Origin: Candidatus Blackburnbacteria bacterium RIFCSPHIGHO2_12_FULL_44_25
Lineage (GTDB): Bacteria; Patescibacteriota; Microgenomatia; UBA8517; UBA10165
Direction of reading: 5' to 3'
DNA: 42,046 bases
NCBI GenBank assembly: GCA_001816455.1
Contig: MHCB01000039.1
Location: 1 to 42,046 of the forward strand
Below are positions 9,949 to 16,421 of the stretch, one piece after another (position 1 is the stretch's first letter; each line of letters opens with the position of its first letter). A model generated the notes under the pieces. It searched no databases, had not been told where the DNA came from, and saw only the letters and a list, made by a program, of their open reading frames with translations. A program made the position numbers and the translations under genes.

Positions 9949-10560
9949 ATGATCAAAGCAATAATTTTTGACTTAGACGGAGTTTTAGTTGACGCAACCG
10001 ACTGGCATTACGAAGCGCTGAATGACGCACTTGGACTCTTTGGTTTTGAGATAACAAGGGAAGAACACATGGGTTTTTACAACGGGTTACCCACAGCCGA
10101 AAAATTAAAAGTGCTTTCCGAGAAGAAAAGACTCCCGCTAGAACTCCACGAAATAATCAAGAGAATGAAAAGAAAGTATACCGACGAAAAGGTCGCACAA
10201 CTTTGCAGACCAAGCCACGAAAAACAAATTATGCTTACGCAACTAAAAACAAAAGGATATAAACTAGCCTGTTGCTCAAATGCACAAAAATACTCTGTCG
10301 TAAACATGCTAAGATATGCTGGAATTATGGATTTTTTCGACTTAGTGATAGGCAATGACGAAGGGTTTGCGGCCAAGCCCGCCCCGGATATTTATCTGGC
10401 AGCATTCAAACAGCTAGAAATTTCCCCCAAAGAAGCAATCATCGTTGAGGATGCCCCGCACGGCATTCAGGCCGCAAAGTCTTCTGGTGCAAAGGTAATA
10501 CCAGTCAAGGGCTACCACGAAGTCGATTTGTCTCTTTTTACAAAGTCAAGAATTATCTAA
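9949..10560 (+). CDS. HAD-superfamily hydrolase (beta-phosphoglucomutase/phosphatase-like)
   Basis: IIFDLDGVLVDATDWHYEALN; CCSNA; GNDEGFAAKPAPDIYLAAFKQL; IIVEDAPHGIQAAKSSGAKVI. Confidence 0.92.
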   Translation: MIKAIIFDLDGVLVDATDWHYEALNDALGLFGFEITREEHMGFYNGLPTAEKLKVLSEKKRLPLELHEIIKRMKRKYTDEKVAQLCRPSHEKQIMLTQLKTKGYKLACCSNAQKYSVVNMLRYAGIMDFFDLVIGNDEGFAAKPAPDIYLAAFKQLEISPKEAIIVEDAPHGIQAAKSSGAKVIPVKGYHEVDLSLFTKSRII

Positions 10561-11292
10561 ATGGCAAAAACACTAAACATTGTAGTTCCTCTTGCCGGCG
10601 CAGGCACTAGTTTTATAAAGGCCGGATATAGTTTCCCGAAGCCATTAATTGATATTAACGGCAGCCCAATGATTCAGGCAGTTATAGAAAACCTAAAGCC
10701 AAAGTTGGGCCACAAATTCATTCTTATTTGCCGGCAGGAACATTACGAAAAATTTGGTCTCTATCAAATTTTTTCTAATGCAACCAGTAATAACTATGAA
10801 TGTGTCCAACTTACCACCCCCACAAAAGGCGCAGCCTGTACGGTACTAACGGCAGTTGATTTTATAAACAACGACAACGAATTGCTTATTGCCAATGCAG
10901 ACCAGTTAGTTGATACAAAAGTAGATGCATTCATCAGATTTGCGAGGAAAAACAAACTCGACGGTGCTATCATGACTTTTGAATCAAACCACCCAAGATG
11001 GAGCTACGCTTTGGCAGACAAAAAAGGAAATGTAATGCAGGTTGCGGAAAAACGAGTAATCTCAGACAACGCAACAGTTGGTCTTTATTATTTTAAAACA
11101 GGCAAGTCGTTTGTTGAAGCTGCGGGAAGTATGATAGAAAAAGACGTTAAAGTGAATGACGAATTTTTTGTAAGTCCCGTTTATAATGAGTTGATATTAT
11201 CAAACAAAAAAATTATGATCTATCCCATAGATAAGGAGAAGATGCGCAGCTTGGGTACGCCGGAAGATCTGCGCGAATTTTTAGAAAAATGA
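10561..11292 (+). CDS. Sugar-phosphate nucleotidyltransferase-like protein (paralog 1)
   Basis: NIVVPLAGAGTSFIKAGYSFPKPLIDINGSPMIQAVIENL; LLIANADQLVD. Adjoins the HAD stop codon directly (TAA ATG). Confidence 0.8.
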   Translation: MAKTLNIVVPLAGAGTSFIKAGYSFPKPLIDINGSPMIQAVIENLKPKLGHKFILICRQEHYEKFGLYQIFSNATSNNYECVQLTTPTKGAACTVLTAVDFINNDNELLIANADQLVDTKVDAFIRFARKNKLDGAIMTFESNHPRWSYALADKKGNVMQVAEKRVISDNATVGLYYFKTGKSFVEAAGSMIEKDVKVNDEFFVSPVYNELILSNKKIMIYPIDKEKMRSLGTPEDLREFLEK

Positions 11293-12059
11293 TTGTAGTT
11301 ATCCCGATGGCCGGTCGAGGTTCAAGATTTTTAGAAGCAGCCGATCAAAATCCAGAATACTTGAACCCAAAACCTCTTATTTCCATCCTCGGGAAACCCA
11401 TGGTAAAGTGGGCACTAGATTCCCTGTCTTCGCTTCAAGTGCCTTCAAGTAAACTTATTTTTATATGCAGACGAGACCACGAAGAGGAATTTAATATCTC
11501 AACGGAACTTAAAAAAATCTTCGCAGAAGATATAAATGTCTTATTTGTTGACCAGATAACTCGAGGCGCCGCAGAAACAGTGCTTATTGCCAAAGAATTT
11601 ATAAACACAGACGAAGACATTATAGTCTCCGACTCAGACCACTACTTTGACGGAACTCCGCTGTATGAAGCAATTAAAAACAGAAATCCCGAGACTGCAG
11701 GTATAATCCCAGTCTTTGAACCGCCAGACAACGAACCTAAATGGAGCTACACATTGTTTGACGAGAATAATGTAGCCTCAGCAGTCGGTGAAAAAGACGC
11801 AGCCCTGGCTGCTCAAGGTGCGTACGCAAACATAGGCGGATACTATTTCTCAAAAGGAAGTGTTTTTGTTGCAGAGGCCGAGGAGATGATTGAAAAAGGA
11901 GAAATGTACGGAGCAGAAGGGAAGAAAGAATTTTATATGGCCCCCGTCTACGATCGATTAATTAAAAAAGGCCACAGAGTCGAAGTAGCAATTATTCCCC
12001 AAGTCTGGGGCCTTGGTACTCCGAAAGATTTGGAGTATTTTGAAAAGAACTTCAGCTAA
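11289..12059 (+). CDS. Sugar-phosphate nucleotidyltransferase-like protein (paralog 2)
   Basis: VVIPMAGRGSRFLEA...NPKPLISILGKPMVKWALDSL; IIVSDSDHYFDGTPL. Start overlaps the upstream gene (ATGA). Confidence 0.82.
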   Translation: MIVVIPMAGRGSRFLEAADQNPEYLNPKPLISILGKPMVKWALDSLSSLQVPSSKLIFICRRDHEEEFNISTELKKIFAEDINVLFVDQITRGAAETVLIAKEFINTDEDIIVSDSDHYFDGTPLYEAIKNRNPETAGIIPVFEPPDNEPKWSYTLFDENNVASAVGEKDAALAAQGAYANIGGYYFSKGSVFVAEAEEMIEKGEMYGAEGKKEFYMAPVYDRLIKKGHRVEVAIIPQVWGLGTPKDLEYFEKNFS

Positions 12060-12073
12060 TTACCCAGTAAACA

Positions 12074-12505
12074 ATGTATCGCACGACGTCAAAGGAAGTA
12101 ACCTATCAAAACTCTAGAAAAACCGAGGAGGGGTGCTATTTTTGCAACCCTATCCCAGAATCAATTGTTAAAACATTTAAAAACTTCTATGTTGCTAAAA
12201 ATAATTATCCTTATGACATTTGGGATTATCTTGAAGTTTCAGAACACCTGCTTCTTGTTCCAAAAGCGCATATGACCGGTTTCAAAGGGATGGATAAAGA
12301 TTCGCGTGAGGAGTATTTCAACGTAATAACCGACTATTCAGAACAAGGGTATGATGTCTTCACTCGCGCGACTAACTCGCTTATTAAAACACAACCTCAT
12401 CTTCATACACATTTGATCAAACGTACCCAAAAAAGAATTAAAAATCTGAAATATCAAAAAGATCCATATAATTTAGATATTGACTTTGTTGAGCCTGAAG
12501 CGTAA
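12074..12505 (+). CDS. HIT-family (histidine triad) protein
   Basis: CYFCNPIPES...NYPYDIWDYLEVSEHLLLVPKAH; histidine triad QPHLHTHLIKR. Confidence 0.85.
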   Translation: MYRTTSKEVTYQNSRKTEEGCYFCNPIPESIVKTFKNFYVAKNNYPYDIWDYLEVSEHLLLVPKAHMTGFKGMDKDSREEYFNVITDYSEQGYDVFTRATNSLIKTQPHLHTHLIKRTQKRIKNLKYQKDPYNLDIDFVEPEA

Positions 12506-12515
12506 CTTTTAAGCC

Positions 12516-12860
12516 ATGGATGTTTTTAAATTAAATACATTTACCAAAGGTTGGTTTGTGGGGGATTTTGAACCAACTATTATCAAAACTAAAGATTGCG
12601 AAGTGGCAGTCAAGATTTATAAAAAAGGGGACAATGAAGGGGCTCATTACCATAAAATTGCCGACGAGCTAACAATCGTTGTTTCTGGTGAGTGCAAGCT
12701 AAATGGTCAAACCTTTAAGGCGGGGGATATTGTTTGGATAAAACCTGGAGAGGTAGCAGAATTTGAAGCAACTGAGGATTGTGTCCATACAGTCGTAAAA
12801 ATCCCCTCAGTCAAAGGCGACAAATATATCGTAGAAGAATCAAGCGGCAATACGAAGTAA
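12516..12860 (+). CDS. Cupin-domain protein
   Basis: EGAHYHKIADELTIVVSGECKLNGQTFKAGDIVWIKPGEVAEFEATEDCVHTVVKIP is the double cupin motif pattern. Confidence 0.8.
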   Translation: MDVFKLNTFTKGWFVGDFEPTIIKTKDCEVAVKIYKKGDNEGAHYHKIADELTIVVSGECKLNGQTFKAGDIVWIKPGEVAEFEATEDCVHTVVKIPSVKGDKYIVEESSGNTK

Positions 12861-13541
12861 CTCCAACGGAGGAACAGTAGACACAGCTCCAACTTCAAGT
12901 ATAAGTGGACTTGCTGATATACTGTGTCTTAAGTCCCTAGCCATTTTCCTATAAGCCTGGAAAGCTTTGATTTTTTCTTCTTTGTCTCCTTCTGGCAAAC
13001 GTGTCATCCGAGCAACAGTTATATGAAGTATATTGTCCATACTCAAAGGTTTTAACCCATGAGTTCGATACACATCATTAAGTTGAGCTCGAGCTGCTAG
13101 TACCCATTCTGGGATATTTACAGCTGTCAGTACCGTGTTGCCTCCAATTAAAAGGTACTGAAATTCGATCTTTTTGCCTACCAAGAGGTCAAGTTTGCCG
13201 ATCGCTTCCGCAGAGTGAATTTGTCCGAACAAAGCCTGTTTTACTGCCTGATCCTCCCCTTCCCACGCGCCCTCAAGGAGTGTGGAGTGAACACAAAAAT
13301 CTCTTGAGGCAAGATAAAGCCCAATGCCAGCTTGATCTGCAATCGCTGCGAGTGGTTGTGCGACTCTTTCTTCAAATTGAGCAGTTGAGTTTGGGGTGAA
13401 TACAAATGAAGCATTGTAGCGATTGTTTAAGCTATCAGGGAAACCAGAAAATTCAGGAATAGTACCTTCTCGAAGCGCTTTAAGGCCACTAAGTTGAATG
13501 CCTGCATATTTTCTCTCAACAGGGGTAATTAATTCTGCCAT
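12840..13541 (-). CDS. 2H-phosphoesterase-like protein (2'-5' RNA ligase/LigT-like fold)
   Basis: Two HxTx-type motifs about 80-90 aa apart: CVHSTLLEG and ILHITVARM. Overall similarity not tested. Confidence 0.55.
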   Translation of the reverse strand: MAELITPVERKYAGIQLSGLKALREGTIPEFSGFPDSLNNRYNASFVFTPNSTAQFEERVAQPLAAIADQAGIGLYLASRDFCVHSTLLEGAWEGEDQAVKQALFGQIHSAEAIGKLDLLVGKKIEFQYLLIGGNTVLTAVNIPEWVLAARAQLNDVYRTHGLKPLSMDNILHITVARMTRLPEGDKEEKIKAFQAYRKMARDLRHSISASPLILEVGAVSTVPPLELLRIAA

Positions 13542-13547
13542 GTGTGT

Positions 13548-13576
13548 ATTATGGGACTTTTTTGTGTCTTAGTCAA
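13548..13576 (-). promoter_or_regulatory. Predicted promoter for the 2H-phosphoesterase-like gene (probably leaderless)
   Basis: Minus strand TTGACT (13571-13576), 17-bp spacer, CATAAT (13548-13553), then acacac and ATG at 13541. Confidence 0.6.
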
Positions 13577-13618
13577 GTCATTGAAATGCGCCCCGCTCGA
13601 ACATAGTCTCCAGTCATG

Positions 13619-13653
13619 TGGACAAACATATAACGATCGTGATATAAATGTCC
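13619..13653 (+). promoter_or_regulatory. Palindromic operator-like element overlapping a predicted promoter
   Basis: GACAAACATATAACGATCGTGATATAAATGTCC (13621-13653); 12 of 16 base pairs symmetric over 13621-13652. Contains -35-like TGGACA (13619-13624) and -10-like TATAAA (13643-13648) with an 18-bp spacer. Confidence 0.55.
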
Positions 13654-13662
13654 TAGCTTCAT

Positions 13663-14181
13663 ATGCCTAACTTGCCTGAGAAAAAGCGCAGTAAGGTCAC
13701 AAACTTAATTCTTTTGACCTTGGAAAAGTCTATTGACGGGCTCGTAAGACTCGAGGATTTAATGTCCAAACGAAACCACTACGCGTATGGCTACGGCTGG
13801 GATTATCCTTTGAAAAAAGCATCATTGGCCAAGGCTTTGCAAAGGCTACGTGAGGGCGGATTTGTGGATTTGATCGAAGACGAAGAATTGATCTTAAGAT
13901 TAACGGATAAAGGAAGAAAGAAAGCAGTAATTGCCGAGCTCCAAAGCCCGGGGGAAAAATGGGATCGTAAATGGAGAGTCGTGATATTTGACATACCAGA
14001 GAAAAGAAGAGCGGCCAGAGATTTGTTGAGACATAACCTAAAATCCTGGGGTTTTACTTCTTGGCAGAAAAGCGTTTGGGTTAGCAAAAAGGATTGCACA
14101 AAAGCCCTAAGAAAATATATTTCCAGTATTGGAATAGAGGAATGGGTATTGATTTTGGAAACTGATAATATTGGTCGGTAG
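13663..14181 (+). CDS. PaaX-like regulator / Cas2-like fold protein with N-terminal winged-helix-like region
   Basis: N-terminal SLAKALQRLREGGFVDLIEDEELILRLTDKGRKKA is winged-helix-like; C-terminal WDRKWRVVIFDIPEKRRAARDLLRHNLKSWGFTSWQKSVWVSKKDC...EEWVLILETDN matches the PaaX C-terminal / Cas2-like ferredoxin fold pattern. Not part of a CRISPR locus. Confidence 0.75.
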   Translation: MPNLPEKKRSKVTNLILLTLEKSIDGLVRLEDLMSKRNHYAYGYGWDYPLKKASLAKALQRLREGGFVDLIEDEELILRLTDKGRKKAVIAELQSPGEKWDRKWRVVIFDIPEKRRAARDLLRHNLKSWGFTSWQKSVWVSKKDCTKALRKYISSIGIEEWVLILETDNIGR

Positions 14182-14212
14182 ACAAACATTGCACGATCGT
14201 GCAATGTTTGTC
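14181..14212. repeat. 32-bp perfect palindrome at the 3' end of the PaaX/Cas2-like gene
   Basis: GACAAACATTGCACGATCGTGCAATGTTTGTC equals its own reverse complement. The first G is the last base of the TAG stop codon (14179-14181). Confidence 0.97.
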
Positions 14213-14319
14213 CTCGTAAAATAAAGCAAACCCCGGGCGGGAATATGGTGGTAATGTAGGCGGTGTGGATGAGGAGTCTCGAGAGAATTGAAGTGTTGGC
14301 GACAACCGATCCTGAAGAC

Positions 14320-15207
14320 TTAAAGCAAAGCAACCTGTTCGGGGTAGTCGGTACAGAAATAATCTGCTCCAGCGGCTTTTATTTCTCTGATACGTGCCAT
14401 TAGTGTAGGTACATCTTTGGCATCCGGATGCGACTCTCCTCCATAAAGGCCAGGGGAAGTGCCATGGAGCTCTGGCGTGACCAAGGCTACAAAAAGTCCT
14501 GCATCGTGCATTTTCTTAAAAAAGTCAGGGGTATAAAGAAGTTTTGAAGTTCCGTTTTCTCCTGTTTTGTCCCATTCATCTCCCCAAACGCCGTCAATCA
14601 AGCCCTCGGCTCTCAATGCTAGTGCTTCTTCAACACTCCAAAGTGTTCCACCTACAACTTCGTTATAACGAGCAATGTCATGCGGATGCGCAACAGAAGG
14701 GGCAAGCCGAATCGCGGGGAACCTTGCTTTTAATGTTCTAACAGTCTCCGGCTTCACATCAAAGACAATGAATTTGTCAAACATATCCGTATATTTACGC
14801 AACGCAGCCATGATTCTTTCTAGGGTTTCTGGCGTCTGAAACCTAGCCTTCAAGTGGAGAGCACTGACTGTGGACACGCTATTTCTTATAAGATCCATCA
14901 CCTCATCAAAAGTCGGGATTCTGCCATTTACAAGGGGAATGCGAAGTACTTCTTCTATCATCAAATCAGCAACACTTCGCTCATCCCGGCCTTCTGTGGG
15001 GCGCTTAAGGTTGGCATCATGCATAACAATAATGCCGTCCCTTGTGGGGTTCGGATCAAACTCAATGCCGCCAAACCCACGAGCCAACTGGCCTCGAAAA
15101 GCTTCATAACTGCTCTCGCTTGGGGCATTAGGCATTGCAGGCTCAAGCCCTCTGTGGGTAATTATTCGACCTTTGCCAATCTGCTCCTTAATACTGCTAT
15201 CCTGCAT
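14320..15207 (-). CDS. Glycerophosphodiester phosphodiesterase (GDPD) family protein
   Basis: ITHRGLEPAMPNAPSESSYEAFRGQLARGFGGIEFDPNPTRDGIIVMHDANLKRPTEG; C-terminal AAGADYFCTDYPEQV. Confidence 0.88.
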   Translation of the reverse strand: MQDSSIKEQIGKGRIITHRGLEPAMPNAPSESSYEAFRGQLARGFGGIEFDPNPTRDGIIVMHDANLKRPTEGRDERSVADLMIEEVLRIPLVNGRIPTFDEVMDLIRNSVSTVSALHLKARFQTPETLERIMAALRKYTDMFDKFIVFDVKPETVRTLKARFPAIRLAPSVAHPHDIARYNEVVGGTLWSVEEALALRAEGLIDGVWGDEWDKTGENGTSKLLYTPDFFKKMHDAGLFVALVTPELHGTSPGLYGGESHPDAKDVPTLMARIREIKAAGADYFCTDYPEQVALL

Positions 15208-15243
15208 TAAATTGTTTTACAGCATTGCATTATTTTAAGCAAT

Positions 15244-15286
15244 GAAAAACCCGCGGTCTCCGTCGTATTGACGAATTCCGCGGGTT
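15244..15286 (-). terminator. Predicted rho-independent terminator of the IMPase-family gene
   Basis: Inverted repeat AACCCGCGG (15248-15256) / CCGCGGGTT (15278-15286). On the minus strand the stem is followed by a T-run (CCGCGGGTTTTTC), just past the 15308 stop. Confidence 0.75.
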
Positions 15287-15307
15287 GCGGTTGGTCTGAA
15301 GGGAATG

Positions 15308-16231
15308 TTACTTGAAACCGGCGTAGCCGCGGTAACATTCCTGGACGATCGGCAGGACTTGGTCAACGAGCCCGCTGGGCCCACCAATGGCGACCTGGGT
15401 CTGTTCGGTAACGGGTCCTCCCGTTTGACCATCAACCATCTTTCCGCCGGCCTCCCGGAGGATCAAGGCGCCGGCGGCCAGATCGTAGAAGCCCCCGACG
15501 GCGTCGGTGATCGTAAGCTGGCCACGCCCCGCAGCAACCTGCCGCTGCTGGTCAATGTTGCTTCCGGTCATCCGGAAACCCAGGTTGTCACCTGAGAGCT
15601 CCGTGAGCCTCCCCATGAGATCCAGCTTTCGGGAAGCGGTCTTCCCATTGAACAAGGCGTCCAAATAGACGCACCCGCCGGCAAGGCTAGCCTCGGCAGG
15701 CAGACGCAGTCGCATTGGAAGACTCGGGTCAGAAAAGGTCAGGAAAATTGCCTGTCCCCATGCTCTGTCTTCTCTCTTGAGAGGGAACAGGAAAGCACCC
15801 TTTCCGGCCTCGGCGACCAAGAGCTCCAGCTCGAAGGGGTGGAGGATTACCACCGACTGAGCACGATCCGCCTTGTGGACAGCCACGCCAATGGTTGAGT
15901 AGCGCTGCCCAGCAGCATAGCTGGACGTCCCGTCGAGGGGGTCAACATGCCAAGTGCAGCCGGTTCCTTCCTCGAAGCCACTCTCCTCCTCGTTGATAGC
16001 ATCCTCCGGAGCGCTGATGCGGATGATCCGCTTCATAGCCTCTCCGGACCGGAGATCTGCGACCGTGCGCGGTGTCATCCCTGCCTCGGCTTTGAACTCA
16101 ATTTGCAGGCGTTCCGGGGAGGCGCCGTGGATTCCAAGCAGGAGGCGTGCTCCTTCCAAGGCAGCCTCAGCTGCTATGAAAGTTGTGCCTTGCTCAAACC
16201 CGTTTTCCATAAGAGGGCCCAACGTCAACAT
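15308..16231 (-). CDS. Inositol-monophosphatase-family (IMPase/CysQ-like) phosphatase
   Basis: CTWHVDPLDGTSSYAAGQRYSTIGVAV; C-terminal ITDAVGGFYDLAAGALILREAGGKMVDGQTG. SD-like AGGAAAGGA six bases before the ATG at 16231 favours this start over the TTG at 16237. Confidence 0.88.
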   Translation of the reverse strand: MLTLGPLMENGFEQGTTFIAAEAALEGARLLLGIHGASPERLQIEFKAEAGMTPRTVADLRSGEAMKRIIRISAPEDAINEEESGFEEGTGCTWHVDPLDGTSSYAAGQRYSTIGVAVHKADRAQSVVILHPFELELLVAEAGKGAFLFPLKREDRAWGQAIFLTFSDPSLPMRLRLPAEASLAGGCVYLDALFNGKTASRKLDLMGRLTELSGDNLGFRMTGSNIDQQRQVAAGRGQLTITDAVGGFYDLAAGALILREAGGKMVDGQTGGPVTEQTQVAIGGPSGLVDQVLPIVQECYRGYAGFK

Positions 16232-16291
16232 AACCAATCCTTTCCTGTGCCTAAACTAAGTGTAAATGTGCAGACCAACTCTGCAGCCTAC

Positions 16292-16320
16292 ATTATACTA
16301 TAAGACACACAAAAAAGCAA
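16292..16320 (-). promoter_or_regulatory. Predicted sigma70-like promoter for the IMPase-family gene
   Basis: Minus strand TTGCTT (16315-16320), 17-bp spacer, TATAAT (16292-16297). Confidence 0.7.
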
Positions 16321-16322
16321 GT

Positions 16323-16352
16323 TTGCAATAATTATCCGAATATCTTTATACT
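16323..16352 (+). promoter_or_regulatory. Predicted promoter for the 16422 membrane-protein gene
   Basis: TTGCAA (16323-16328), 18-bp spacer, TATACT (16347-16352). Confidence 0.45.
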
Positions 16353-16421
16353 CTTCATTGTGCTAGATCTATCTACAAAGCCCCGAGTAAAAATGGGTTA
16401 ATTTTTTAACCAATTTAGCTT

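Noticed and set aside
13663-14181. Cas2-like protein as evidence of a CRISPR-Cas locus
   Set aside because: No cas1 or other cas gene and no repeat-spacer array seen. The winged-helix-like N-terminus fits a PaaX-type regulator better.
13619-14213. Small transposon or RAYT/REP-like element
   Set aside because: Palindromes bracket the gene, but there is no HUH/Y1 or DDE motif in the protein and no obvious target-site duplication in the flanks. Kept only as an alternative hypothesis.
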